Shown here one piece after another: positions 8,847 to 17,737 of a DNA stretch of 64,000 nt. Source of the DNA: Nisaea acidiphila (GTDB lineage: Bacteria; Pseudomonadota; Alphaproteobacteria; Thalassobaculales; Thalassobaculaceae); assembly GCF_024662015.1 (NCBI RefSeq), contig NZ_CP102480.1:2998001-3062000 (forward strand). Reading direction: 5' to 3'. Both the position numbers and the translations under genes were made by a program. How positions within the stretch are numbered: position 1 is the stretch's first letter; every line of letters begins with the position of its first letter. The notes below the pieces were generated by a model. It made no database searches and was not told where the DNA came from. It saw only the letters and a program-made list of their open reading frames with translations.

Positions 8847-9449
8847 CTAGAACGCTACGGGCTTTTGCCCGGGCGTGAAGTCTGTTGTCTGGTCATCTCC
8901 GCTGCGGTAACCGAAGACGAAACGGTCCGCCCTTTTGCCGCCGCATGGCCTAGCGGAAGGGGCGAAGCGGTCCGGATAGGAGGCCTGCGCCGAGGGCGCG
9001 AATATGGTTCCGAAGGAGGGCCTGTGGCTCTTTCCGGTCTCCGCGCGGAGGTCTGTTTCGGTAACTAGGACCGGCACACCGACGCCGGCTTCCAGTCCGG
9101 CGATGAATGCCTGCGTCGCGCTGCCGCCCCCTGCCGCAGAGAGCATCAGCAGGATGTCTGCGCCGGGTGCCAATGCCGCGCGGATCCTGGCCAAGGTTGC
9201 CGCGTTGTGTTCACGCATGAGGCATTTCATCCGCGATCTCGAATGCGTGGGCGCTCCGTGGACGCCCCGGGCCAGAATGGCGATGCGACCGACCGGGGCG
9301 GCACGGGAAACGACGGGTGCGATCTCGGTAAGCGGGTCGCCCGCCGGAGAAAGAGGATGAACCTTGGTGCGGGGATCAAGTCCCTCGACCATCAGGCGCG
9401 CATGCCGAATCCTGTTATCGACGAAGAGAATGGTCTCGCCATGTGTCAT
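8847..9449 (-). CDS. Stand-alone DUF4347-like domain protein
   Basis: About 200 residues from the ATG at 9449 (MTHGETILFVDNRIRHARLM). The pattern ILFVDNRI..ARLMVEGL..TKVHPL..DPLTEIAPVV..APVGRIAILARGVHGAP matches the N-terminal DUF4347 domain usually found fused to very large cadherin/RTX adhesins. Here it is a short separate gene, 14 bases upstream of the RTX gene and on the same strand. That spacing suggests an operon in which a normally fused module is supplied in trans. No signal peptide is visible. The ribosome site is weak and the frame stays open to 9680, so the start is uncertain. The last 60 residues are rich in Pro, Ser and Arg and look unstructured. Confidence 0.6.
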   Translation of the reverse strand: MTHGETILFVDNRIRHARLMVEGLDPRTKVHPLSPAGDPLTEIAPVVSRAAPVGRIAILARGVHGAPTHSRSRMKCLMREHNAATLARIRAALAPGADILLMLSAAGGGSATQAFIAGLEAGVGVPVLVTETDLRAETGKSHRPSFGTIFAPSAQASYPDRFAPSARPCGGKRADRFVFGYRSGDDQTTDFTPGQKPVAF

Positions 9450-9932
9450 GTCGGAGGTCGGTTCAGTTGGTGCGGACACTGGCGGTGCGGCGCAGGACGG
9501 CGTGCCGCGGCCGGAATGACACCCCGGCGAGAGGGGCAAGATTCCGGGACTTGCATCTTGCCGTTTTGAGCTCGGACTGGCGGGCCTCACCGCCCCGTGT
9601 CGGATGTGAAGGGATGTCTTCAGGAGTTCCTGGAGCAAACTCTTGCATCTTCTGTTCCTTCTTCGTTCTGAAGAAAGCAAAGTTTTTAATATATATCAAA
9701 AACCGATACGTTATTGCATGGAACGCATGAATTTAATTTGTCCTTGTTCCTTTGTTTATCATGACCTTATCATTGATTCGGCTTCTTATTCAGTCATTGA
9801 TTAAGTATATATGTTTCATGATGTGGGCGCTTCCTTGTGTGTCTCAATTTTTTTTTGTGGATGTCTCAACTCGGTTTTTCGATAATCCGAAAATAGAGCA
9901 CCGTATGTGGTGCGCGGCCCCAGGAGGGGGAG
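9450..9932. promoter_or_regulatory. Intergenic leader between the DUF4347 gene and the AraC-type regulator, AT-rich core
   Basis: A 483-base gap between divergent genes. Bases about 9640-9900 are strikingly AT-rich for this genome, with poly-T runs, a TATATATC-like stretch near 9690 and a TTTTCG/CGAAAA inverted repeat at 9876-9893 just before the regulator. This is the natural place for promoters of both the RTX operon (leftward) and the regulator (rightward), and for regulator binding. I cannot place -10/-35 boxes with confidence, and short ORFs here look non-coding. Confidence 0.45.
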
Positions 9933-11018
9933 TTGAAAGCAGAATCTCGGATTCCGTCACTATCGCTCCTGCCGGGTATGCTGCCGCCCGAAGAGCTATT
10001 CTGGCATTGGAGTCGGGCGATCACGCCGTACTTCAAATCCGTTCCTCTCGCGGATCCGCGTGATCCGCCGCAAGTGCCTGAATTCAAGATCTACAATGCC
10101 GGCGGGTTTCTGTTCATCGACAACAAGTTCTCGGGGCAGAAATTCATCAGGGACAGTTCCTGGCTGCGCCGGAACGATGATTCCGATCATATCGGACTGC
10201 AGGTCTTCATCAGCGGCCGGAACAGATGCGAGAATGGCGGTTCGGATTTCGTGATCGACACGGACGGAGTCTATGCCGTCAATCTCGGGTTTGAAGTCGA
10301 CGCCATTTGCTCCGATGCAGAGGTGCTTTCCATCATTCTGCCGCGAGACCGGGTGGAGGCCGATCTGCCGGTTTTAGCGGAAGCGCGCGGCAAGCTTTTC
10401 AGTGGCGACACGACTTCGGGAAAGCTTCTCTCGGGCTTCTTTCATTTACTGCGCACGACGATTCCGACCGCGCCCGCCGGTGATGCTGCGGTTCTGACCG
10501 ACAGCCTGATGGGGCTGTTGCGGGCGTTGGTCGTGGCTGGCGACGCGTCCTCCGAAGAGGCGCATTCAGGTGTACTCGGCGCGCTGCAGAAATATATCGA
10601 TGAGAATATCGGAGACCCGGAACTTGGTGTGGAGACGATTTGCGCCCATTTCCGGATGTCGCGGGCAACGCTGTACCGGGTATTGAAGGCAAAGGGGGGC
10701 GTGCGGGACTACATTTTGCGCCGGAGACTGATGTTTGTTTTCAGGGCGCTCGCGTCTCCCGCGAATCTCGGGAGAGGTGTTTTCGACATCGCACTCGAAC
10801 ATGGATTCGTCACTGCGGGCCATTTCTCCACCCGGTTCCGCGAGCATTTTGGCATGTCCCCCAGCGAGGCCCGCGAAGCGGCTCGAAGCCATGCCGTGCA
10901 TGGCAATGAGCTGTTCCGGAAGGGTGATCGAAACGGTCTTTCCGATATCGAGATTATGCAACGCTGGTCCAGGGAACTCGGTGAGTCGAGCAGAGGCGCC
11001 CAGTCGGGGGGGGCCTAG
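9933..11018 (+). CDS. AraC-family transcriptional regulator (TTG start)
   Basis: A 361-residue protein. The likely start is TTG at 9933, placed just after a strong AGGAGG ribosome site (9922-9927); no ATG has a comparable site. The N-terminal 200 residues form an AraC-binding-like sensor (FISGRNRCENGG.. DGVYAVNLG), and residues about 230-325 hold the double helix-turn-helix: LGVETICAHFRMSRATLYRVLK, then VFDIALEHGFVTAGHFSTRFREHFGMSPSEAR. Its position divergent from the DUF4347-RTX pair suggests that it controls that pair; the inducer is unknown. Confidence 0.9.
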   Translation: MKAESRIPSLSLLPGMLPPEELFWHWSRAITPYFKSVPLADPRDPPQVPEFKIYNAGGFLFIDNKFSGQKFIRDSSWLRRNDDSDHIGLQVFISGRNRCENGGSDFVIDTDGVYAVNLGFEVDAICSDAEVLSIILPRDRVEADLPVLAEARGKLFSGDTTSGKLLSGFFHLLRTTIPTAPAGDAAVLTDSLMGLLRALVVAGDASSEEAHSGVLGALQKYIDENIGDPELGVETICAHFRMSRATLYRVLKAKGGVRDYILRRRLMFVFRALASPANLGRGVFDIALEHGFVTAGHFSTRFREHFGMSPSEAREAARSHAVHGNELFRKGDRNGLSDIEIMQRWSRELGESSRGAQSGGA

Positions 11019-11061
11019 ACTCGCATTGCGACGGCCTGACCCGGGGCATTTCCAGCGTGAT

Positions 11062-11100
11062 CTTTTTCAAACCGCGGATCACCGAATTGAGATGCGCGGG
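11062..11100. repeat. Short dispersed repeat, copy 2
   Basis: The first 20 bases (11062-11081) equal 6447-6466 and the following bases are similar. It sits between the AraC gene and the convergent oxidoreductase gene; no coding role is seen. A chance 20-base match within 64 kb is unlikely, so a multi-copy element is inferred. Confidence 0.55.
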
Positions 11101-11120
11101 GCCGGGCGAGGCAAGTCCCG

Positions 11121-14100
11121 CTATTCGGCCGCGCTCCGGCTCGGCTCCGGTTGGCGGAAGGCCTCGAGGGCCTCGGCCCGTCTCCGGGCGGCATCCTTCA
11201 GGTGGCGCTCCTTCACATGGCCGTAGCCGCGGATATGTTCCGGGACCTTCGCCAGCGCCACCGCGGCGGCGTGGTTGTCCGGCGAGAGCGCGGCGGCGAC
11301 CGTTTCCATATCCGTGAAATATTCCTCGATCAGGCGGCGTTCCGTCTTCCGCTCCCCGGTCCGGCCGAAGGGATCGAAGGCGGTGCCGCGGAGGCCCTTG
11401 AAGGCGGTGAGTAGCTTGAAGGCGGTGAAGATCCAGGGGCCGTAGGCGCGCTTCTTCAGGCGGCCGGTCTCCGGATCCTTCTGGGCCAGAAGCGGCGGCG
11501 CGAGATTGACCTCGAGCTTGAAGTTCCCCTCGAACTGCTCGTCGAGCTGCTGGCGGAAGGCGGGGTCGGTATAGAGCCGGGCGACCTCGTACTCGTCCTT
11601 GTAGGCCATCAGCTTGTAGGCGTAGCGCGCGACGGCCTCGGTCAGTTCTTCCCGGCCGGGCATCGACCGCTCCTCGGCGGCACGGACCTTCGCGACCAGG
11701 GAGAGGTAGCGGTCCGCATAGGCCGCGTTCTGGTAGGCGGTGAGCTCGGCTGCCCGGCGCTCGATTTCCTCGTCCACGCTCTTCGAGAGGTCGAGATGCC
11801 TCGGCGGCTCGGTGACCGGCGCGGCGGCCTTTTCCACCGCACCGAGATCGTGCGCCGCGCGGCGGCCCCAGAGAAAGGCCTTCTTGTTGAACTCGACTGC
11901 GACCCCGTTCAGTTCCACCGCGCGCTCGATCGCGGCGCCCGAGAGCGGGATCAGGCCGAGCTGGTAGGCATAGCCGAGCACGAAGAGGTTGGAGGCGATG
12001 CTGTCGCCCAGCAGCGCGGTGGCGATGCGGTTGGCGTCGAGGAAATGGGTCGAGTTCTCGCCGCAGGCCGTCTTCAGCGCCGATTTCACCGTTTCGGCCG
12101 GGAACTGCAGGTCCGGATTCTGGGTGAAGGCGCCGTTCATCGTCGCCTGGGTGTTCACGATGGCCGTGGTCTCGCCGAGGCTGACTTTGGAGAGACCCTC
12201 GGCGCCCGCGGCGGTGATCATGTCGCAGGCCAGCATCAGGTCGGCCGAGCCGGCGGCGATCCGCACCGCATGCAGCTCGTCCGGTTGCTGCGCGAGGCGG
12301 ACATGGCTGATGACGGAGCCGTTCTTCTGCGCGAGGCCGATCTGGTCGAGGACGGTGACGCCCTTGTCCTCCAGATGCGCGGCCATGCCGAGCAGAGCGC
12401 CGATGGTCACCACGCCGGTGCCGCCGATGCCGGAGATCAGGATGTTGTACGGCTCCTTTAGGGCCGGGATTTCCGGCTCCGGCAGCACCGGGAAAATGTC
12501 GGTCTGCCGGGCGGCCGGCTGGGTCCCGGTCTTCTTCCGCACCCGTCCGCCGATCACGTTGACGAAGCTCGGGCAGAAGCCCTTGGCGCAGGAATAGTCC
12601 TTGTTGCAGGAGCTCTGGTCGATCGCGCGCTTACGGCCGAACTCGGTCTCGACCGGGGTCAGGGAGACGCAGTTGGACTGCACGCCGCAATCGCCGCAGC
12701 CCTCGCAGACCTGCTGGTTGATATAGAGCCGTTTGGCCGGTTCCGGCATCAGTCCGCGCTTGCGCCGCCGGCGCTTCTCGGTGGCGCAGGTCTGGTCGTA
12801 GAGGATGATGGTGACGCCCTCGGTCTCGCGCAGTTCCTTCTGCACGGCGTCCAGCTCGTCGCGGTGATGCAGGGTCGCGAAATCCGGCCAATGGGTGCCG
12901 AGGGGGTATTTGTCCGGCTCGTCGGTAACGATGCGCAGGGCCGCGACACGCTCGGCGGCAACCTGGTTGGCGATCTCCAGCACCGAGAAGGCGCCTTCCG
13001 CCGGCTGGCCGCCGGTCATCGCGACGGCGTCGTTATAGAGGATCTTGTAGGTGATGTTGACCTTGGCGGCGACCGCGGCGCGGATCGCCAGAAGGCCGGA
13101 ATGGGTGTAGGTGCCGTCGCCCAGATTGACGAACATGTGTTTGTGTTCGGTGAAGGGCGCCATGCCGATCCAGGGCGTGCCCTCGGCCCCCATCTGGGTG
13201 AAGGTCTTGGTCTCGCGCTCCGGCATCCAGCTCGCAAGGAAGTGGCAGCCGATCCCGGCGAAGGAGAGCGAGCCGTCCGGCAGCTTGGTCGAGGTGTTGT
13301 GCGGGCAGCCGGAGCAGAAATAGGGAATGCGCTGGAAGTCGGTCGCGGGCTTCACCGCGTCCTTCTTGTGCCCGTCGAGAAAGTCGAGCCGTTCGCGGAG
13401 ACGCGTGTGGTCGTGCAGGCCGAGCAGGCGGCGGGCCAGCACGCGGGCGATCTTTCCGGCGGACAGCTCCCCGTTGGTCGGCATGATGACCGTGCCGGTC
13501 TCGTCCTTCTTGCCGATGATCTTCGGACCGCGGCCGTTCAGCTCGTAGAGGATAGCCTTGGCCTGATCCTCGATCAGCGGGCGCTTCTCCTCGATCACGA
13601 TCAGCTCGTCGAGCCCGGCAGCGAATTGCTTCAGCCCCTCCGGCTCCAGCGGCCAGGGCATTGCCACCTTGTAGACGGCGAGCCCGAGCTCGGCGGCCTC
13701 CCGGTCGGAGATGCCGAGATCGTCGAGCGCCTGGCGCACGTCGAGATACGACTTGCCGACGGTGACGATGCCGATCCGCGGCTTCGGACTGGCGAGCATC
13801 ACCCGGTCGAGCCGGTTGGCGCGGGCGAAGGCGAGCACGGCGGGCAGCTTGAAATCGTGCAGCCGCGCTTCCTGCTCGAGCCAGGGATCCGGCCAGCGCA
13901 CATTCAGCCCGCCTTCCGGCATCTCGAAACCAGAGGGGGTACCGATTTCGAGCGCCATCGGGTCGATCTCGATCGAGGCGGAGCTGTCCATGTTCTCCGC
14001 CGTCGCCTTCAACCCGGCCCAGCACCCGCTGAAACGGGACATGGCGATGCCGTAGAGACCGTAATCGAGCACGTCCTGCACGCCGGCCGGATGGAGCATC

Positions 14101-14609
14101 GGAATGCAGGCATCCATGAAGGCGTATTCACTCTGGTGCGGAATGGTCGAGGACTTGGCGACATGGTCGTCGCCGGCAATCGCCAGTACGCCACCATGCT
14201 TCGAGGTGCCGCAGAAATTCGCGTGTTTGAAGGCGTCGCCGGAGCGGTCGACGCCCGGGCCCTTTCCGTACCAGATGGAGAAGACGCCATCGTATTTGGC
14301 GCCAGGATAGAGCTCGGTCTGCTGGCTGCCCCAGACCGCGGTGGCGGCAAGGTCCTCGTTCAGGCCTGGCTGGAAATGGATGTGGTTCTTCTTGACGAAC
14401 TCGCGGGCGCGCCAGAGCTGCTGGTCGTAAGTGCCGAGCGGTGAGCCGCGGTACCCGGAAATGAAACAGGCGGTGTTGAGCCCGGCCGCGGCATCGCGCT
14501 GGCGCTGGGCCATCGGCAGGCGCACCAAGGCCTGGATGCCGGTCATGTAGACCCGGCCCCGATCGAGGGCATATTTGTCGTCCAGCGCGACGGTCTTGAG
14601 TGCCGTCAT
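11121..14609 (-). CDS. Indolepyruvate:ferredoxin oxidoreductase, fused alpha/beta type
   Basis: A 1162-residue cytoplasmic enzyme; the ATG at 14609 follows a GGGAGAG site, so upstream codons of the open frame are excluded. It fuses the TPP-dependent alpha part (N-terminal, YRGSPLGTYDQQLW near the start; TPP region FVNLGDGTYTHSGLLAIRAAVAA) with the gamma-type part (ILISGIGGTGVVTIG near residue 740). Between them lies a Cys cluster (CEGCGDCGVQSNC, about residues 633-645, plus CNKDYSCAKGFC) expected to bind iron-sulfur. The reaction is oxidative decarboxylation of aryl- or branched-chain 2-oxo acids to acyl-CoA with ferredoxin as acceptor, as in aromatic amino-acid catabolism. Length matches the aerobic proteobacterial fused form. 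It is a single-gene unit. Confidence 0.94.
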   Translation of the reverse strand: MTALKTVALDDKYALDRGRVYMTGIQALVRLPMAQRQRDAAAGLNTACFISGYRGSPLGTYDQQLWRAREFVKKNHIHFQPGLNEDLAATAVWGSQQTELYPGAKYDGVFSIWYGKGPGVDRSGDAFKHANFCGTSKHGGVLAIAGDDHVAKSSTIPHQSEYAFMDACIPMLHPAGVQDVLDYGLYGIAMSRFSGCWAGLKATAENMDSSASIEIDPMALEIGTPSGFEMPEGGLNVRWPDPWLEQEARLHDFKLPAVLAFARANRLDRVMLASPKPRIGIVTVGKSYLDVRQALDDLGISDREAAELGLAVYKVAMPWPLEPEGLKQFAAGLDELIVIEEKRPLIEDQAKAILYELNGRGPKIIGKKDETGTVIMPTNGELSAGKIARVLARRLLGLHDHTRLRERLDFLDGHKKDAVKPATDFQRIPYFCSGCPHNTSTKLPDGSLSFAGIGCHFLASWMPERETKTFTQMGAEGTPWIGMAPFTEHKHMFVNLGDGTYTHSGLLAIRAAVAAKVNITYKILYNDAVAMTGGQPAEGAFSVLEIANQVAAERVAALRIVTDEPDKYPLGTHWPDFATLHHRDELDAVQKELRETEGVTIILYDQTCATEKRRRRKRGLMPEPAKRLYINQQVCEGCGDCGVQSNCVSLTPVETEFGRKRAIDQSSCNKDYSCAKGFCPSFVNVIGGRVRKKTGTQPAARQTDIFPVLPEPEIPALKEPYNILISGIGGTGVVTIGALLGMAAHLEDKGVTVLDQIGLAQKNGSVISHVRLAQQPDELHAVRIAAGSADLMLACDMITAAGAEGLSKVSLGETTAIVNTQATMNGAFTQNPDLQFPAETVKSALKTACGENSTHFLDANRIATALLGDSIASNLFVLGYAYQLGLIPLSGAAIERAVELNGVAVEFNKKAFLWGRRAAHDLGAVEKAAAPVTEPPRHLDLSKSVDEEIERRAAELTAYQNAAYADRYLSLVAKVRAAEERSMPGREELTEAVARYAYKLMAYKDEYEVARLYTDPAFRQQLDEQFEGNFKLEVNLAPPLLAQKDPETGRLKKRAYGPWIFTAFKLLTAFKGLRGTAFDPFGRTGERKTERRLIEEYFTDMETVAAALSPDNHAAAVALAKVPEHIRGYGHVKERHLKDAARRRAEALEAFRQPEPSRSAAE

Positions 14610-14923
14610 GATCTCTCCCTGGGGGCTGCGGGCGCCGGTTTCTCCAGTCGCTCCGATTGTTTCATTTGCAATTAAGGTATGCCCTCGGCCGGGGGGCGGC
14701 AATCGGCGCCGGAAGCGCGTTCGAAAAACGCAAGAAATCGACAAAGCGGCGCGACAGAACGACGCAGATTTTCGTCAATCGGCAAGAGCGCGAAACGAAA
14801 CGCCGGGAGGCGATCCGGCGACGGCAATTGTGAAATTACCGTTTCGCATGCTTGGCGCCCCGGATTCGTTCCGGCATAAGAAGTCCCGAAAAACAAGGTC
14901 TTTCACCGATCCGGAAGAGGTTC
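14610..14923. promoter_or_regulatory. Divergent intergenic region between the oxidoreductase and epimerase genes
   Basis: A 314-base gap carrying the leaders of two divergent genes. It contains the GGGAGAG site of the leftward gene and a GGAAGAGG site (14912-14919) of the rightward gene. A short AT-richer patch (14655-14680) is the best promoter candidate. I see no gene, operator repeat or riboswitch. Confidence 0.4.
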
Positions 14924-15916
14924 ATGACGGTACTCCTGACCGGCGCCGCGGGTTTCATCGGCATGCATGTAGCGGAGATCCTGCTGGCGCGGGGGGAGCG
15001 CGTGGTCGGGATCGACAATCTGAACAGCTATTACGATCCGGCCCTGAAGCATGCTCGCCTGAAGACGCTGGAAGGGCGGAACGGCTTCACCTTCGAGGAA
15101 CTGGAGATCGCCGACGACGCGGCGGTCACGGGGCTGACGGAGCGCTATCCGGACATCGACCGGGTGGTGCATCTCGCCGCCCAGGCCGGGGTGCGCTATT
15201 CGATTGACCATCCGGGCGACTATGTGCGCTCCAATCTCGTCGGTCATGCCAACATGCTCGAGTTCGTGCGAGGTCTGATGGACCGTCCGGCGGGGTGCAG
15301 GAGCTTCGTCTACGCCTCCTCCTCCTCGGTCTACGGCGCCAACAGGGAGATGCCGTTCAGCACCGGGCAGAAGACCGACAGTCCGGTCTCCTTCTACGGC
15401 GCGACCAAGAAGGCGAACGAGCTGCTGAGCTATTCCTACGCCCATCTCTACCGGGTGCCGTCGACGGGACTGCGCTTCTTCACCGTCTATGGCCCTTGGG
15501 GCCGTCCGGACATGTCGCCCTGGCTTTTCACCAGCGCGATCCTCGAGGGCCGGCCGATCCGGGTCTTCAACAACGGCGACATGATGCGGGACTTCACCTA
15601 CATCGACGACATCGCCAAGGGCGTCGTCGCGGCGATGGACCATCCGCCATCCGGCGAGGACGGCGCCTGCCCGCACATGGTCTACAATCTCGGCAACAAC
15701 ACGCCCGTGAAGCTGTTGGACTATATCCGGGTGATCGAGGAGGCGTGCGGCGTTCCGGCGATCATGGACATGCAGCCGATGCAGCCGGGCGATGTCTATG
15801 CCACCTATGCCGATATCGACCCGGCGGCGCAGGATCTCGGCTACGCGCCGTCAACGCCGATCGGGGTCGGGATCCCGAAATTCGTCGAGTGGTACAAGCG
15901 CTATCACGGGGTGTGA
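14924..15916 (+). CDS. NAD-dependent epimerase, UDP-glucuronate 4-epimerase type
   Basis: A 330-residue extended short-chain dehydrogenase; the ATG at 14924 follows GGAAGAGG. It shows the TGAAGFIG NAD-binding motif at residues 6-13, HLAAQAGVRYSI, the catalytic YxxxK in FYGATKKANE, and a PFST..TDSPVSFYGATKKANE stretch typical of UDP-glucuronate/UDP-galacturonate 4-epimerases (LspL/Cap1J type). By family it converts UDP-GlcA to UDP-GalA for surface polysaccharide. It is a single gene here; envelope glycan genes lie a few kb downstream. A repeat copy follows its stop. Confidence 0.88.
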   Translation: MTVLLTGAAGFIGMHVAEILLARGERVVGIDNLNSYYDPALKHARLKTLEGRNGFTFEELEIADDAAVTGLTERYPDIDRVVHLAAQAGVRYSIDHPGDYVRSNLVGHANMLEFVRGLMDRPAGCRSFVYASSSSVYGANREMPFSTGQKTDSPVSFYGATKKANELLSYSYAHLYRVPSTGLRFFTVYGPWGRPDMSPWLFTSAILEGRPIRVFNNGDMMRDFTYIDDIAKGVVAAMDHPPSGEDGACPHMVYNLGNNTPVKLLDYIRVIEEACGVPAIMDMQPMQPGDVYATYADIDPAAQDLGYAPSTPIGVGIPKFVEWYKRYHGV

Positions 15917-15943
15917 GCGCCGGTTCTTTAGAGTAACAAGCGG

Positions 15944-16029
15944 TCGTCATCCCCACGCAAGTGGGGACCCAGGGATCATAGGGCACCGACCTTGTTCCCT
16001 GGGTTCCCGCGTTCGCGGGAACGACGACC
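15944..16029. repeat. Dispersed palindromic repeat, copy 2
   Basis: Same architecture and orientation as 5567-5650: a CCCCACGCAAGTGGGG hairpin, CCAGGGA, a variable 20-base centre, then TCCCTGGGT and a CCCGCG..CGCGGG hairpin. Again it lies between convergent genes (epimerase and wrbA). Confidence 0.9.
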
Positions 16030-16055
16030 GTTTTGGGACGTGGAAGGAGAGACGC

Positions 16056-16688
16056 TTAGGCCGCGTTGGCCGCAACCTGCGCGGCTTCGCCCGCCTTCAG
16101 CTTCGCCGCGACCGACGCGACATGGCGGCCCTGGCTCTCCGCGATCGTCAGTTCGATCTCGTTCGGCGTGCGGCTGCCGTCGGAACCGGCGATCGTGCCG
16201 GCGCCGTAGGGGGAGCCGCCGCGCACTTCGCTGATATCGGTCAGTGCCTGTTCGCTATAGGGCACGCCGACGAACATCATGCCGTGATGCACCAGGGTCG
16301 GGAGGGTGGAGAGAATGGTGGCTTCCATGCCCGCGCCGGTGCCGGTCGAGGTGAAGACGCTCGCGACCTTGCCGATGAGCGCGCCTTTCGCCCAGAGACC
16401 GCCGGTCTGGTCGAGGAAATTGCGCATCTGAGCGGCCATATTACCGAAGCGGGTCGGGGTGCCGAAGATGATTGCGTCGTAGCCGGCGAGCTCCGCCGGT
16501 TCCGCGATGGGCGCCACCTGGTCGAGTTTGACGCCGGCATTCTTCGCAACGTCCTCCGGCATCAGTTCCGGGACGCGCTTCACCGTCACCTCGACGCCGC
16601 CGACCGATCCGGCGCCTTTCGCAACCGCGCCGGCGAGGGTCTCGATGTGACCGTAGGAGGAGTAATAGAGGACGAGGACTTTGGTCAT
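16056..16688 (-). CDS. wrbA: NAD(P)H:quinone oxidoreductase, WrbA type
   Basis: A 210-residue flavodoxin-like protein, close to the usual WrbA length. It starts with [17 protein letters not shown], the FMN phosphate loop, and has the WrbA-specific [24 protein letters not shown] segment (about residues 76-100), [16 protein letters not shown] and a [12 protein letters not shown] region. WrbA proteins reduce quinones by two electrons with NAD(P)H in the cytoplasm and protect against redox cycling. The gene is divergent from a LysR-type regulator, the usual pairing for control. Confidence 0.94.
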   Translation of the reverse strand: MTKVLVLYYSSYGHIETLAGAVAKGAGSVGGVEVTVKRVPELMPEDVAKNAGVKLDQVAPIAEPAELAGYDAIIFGTPTRFGNMAAQMRNFLDQTGGLWAKGALIGKVASVFTSTGTGAGMEATILSTLPTLVHHGMMFVGVPYSEQALTDISEVRGGSPYGAGTIAGSDGSRTPNEIELTIAESQGRHVASVAAKLKAGEAAQVAANAA

Positions 16689-16810
16689 GGTGGGACTCCA
16701 GAGAGGAAAATTCGTTGCCCCCTAGGTGAGCCCATTCCTCTCGCTGGACAATGAGGCTAGATTGAACCGATCTGTTTCTTTCCGGAAACAATATGGCGCA
16801 AGGAGAGGTG

Positions 16811-17728
16811 ATGCTGGAGAACCTGACCGGTCTGGTCGTGTTTGCGAAGGTTGTCGAGGAGGGGGGCTTCTCGAAGGCGGCGAGCAGCCTCGGGATATCG
16901 AAATCCTCGGTCTCCAAGCAGGTCAGCGCCCTGGAGGACCATCTCGGCACGCGCCTGCTCAACCGGACGACCCGGCGGTTCAGCCTCACCGAGTCGGGGA
17001 CGTTGCTCTACGAGCGGTGCCAGAGGATCGTCGCCGAAGTGGATGCGGCCGAACGCGAGGCCGGATCGCTGCAGTCGAACCCGAGCGGGCGGCTCAGGGT
17101 CACGACCGGAATGTCCTTCGGGCGCCTGCATCTGGCGAAGGTGTTGCCTGATTTCCTTTTCGAATATCCGGATCTCTCGGTCGATCTGGTGCTGAACGAC
17201 CGCCGGGTCGATCTGGTCGAGGAAGGTTACGACGTCGCGCTCAGGATCGGAAAGCTGGAGGATTCCTCGCTGATCGCCCGTAAGCTCTGCCCGTCGAACC
17301 AGGTGACGGTGGCGTCGCCCGGATATCTCTCGAAGCGGGGCGAGCCGAAACATCCCGACGAACTCGCGGGGCACGAGCATCTCGCCTACAGCTATCATAA
17401 CGAGGGACTATCCTGGACCTACAGGACCGAGGGGAAGGCCCATCAGGTCCGCATCGAACCGCGGATCTTCGCCAATAACGGCGATGCCATCCTGACCATG
17501 GCGGAGCAGGGGGCCGGGATTGCGCAGATGCCGACCTTCATCGCCGCGGACTCCATCCGGGCGGGGCGCCTGAAGCCGATCCTGCGGGAGTTCGAAATGG
17601 CGCCCTATAACCTATACGCGCTTTATCCGCACGCACGGAACCTGCCGCTGAAGGTTCGGGTCTTCGTCGATTTCCTGCGCCGCAGGTTCCGCAGCGAGCC
17701 CGACTGGGACCGGGATGTCGTCGGCTAG
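16811..17728 (+). CDS. LysR-family transcriptional regulator
   Basis: A 305-residue regulator. I choose the ATG at 16811 over 16793 because AGGAGAG lies just before it. The N-terminal winged helix-turn-helix (LVVFAKVVEEGGFSKAASSLGISKSSVSKQVSALEDHLGTRLLNRTTRRFSLTE-type pattern) covers residues 5-60, followed by the periplasmic-binding-like effector domain (SGRLRVTT through VDLVEEGYDVALRIG). It is divergent from wrbA with about 120 bases between starts, so it probably controls wrbA and itself; the effector is unknown. Its stop is 9 bases from the stop of the convergent TPR gene. Confidence 0.93.
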   Translation: MLENLTGLVVFAKVVEEGGFSKAASSLGISKSSVSKQVSALEDHLGTRLLNRTTRRFSLTESGTLLYERCQRIVAEVDAAEREAGSLQSNPSGRLRVTTGMSFGRLHLAKVLPDFLFEYPDLSVDLVLNDRRVDLVEEGYDVALRIGKLEDSSLIARKLCPSNQVTVASPGYLSKRGEPKHPDELAGHEHLAYSYHNEGLSWTYRTEGKAHQVRIEPRIFANNGDAILTMAEQGAGIAQMPTFIAADSIRAGRLKPILREFEMAPYNLYALYPHARNLPLKVRVFVDFLRRRFRSEPDWDRDVVG

Positions 17729-17737
17729 CGCCGCGGC

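Noticed and set aside
9752-10063. 103-codon frame in the AT-rich leader
   Set aside because: Hydrophobic residues follow from AT-rich codons; it runs out of frame into the AraC gene and has no ribosome site.
12864-14444. 526-codon frame on the + strand
   Set aside because: Antisense to the indolepyruvate:ferredoxin oxidoreductase gene; Arg/Gly-rich product without motif, a typical GC-rich shadow frame.
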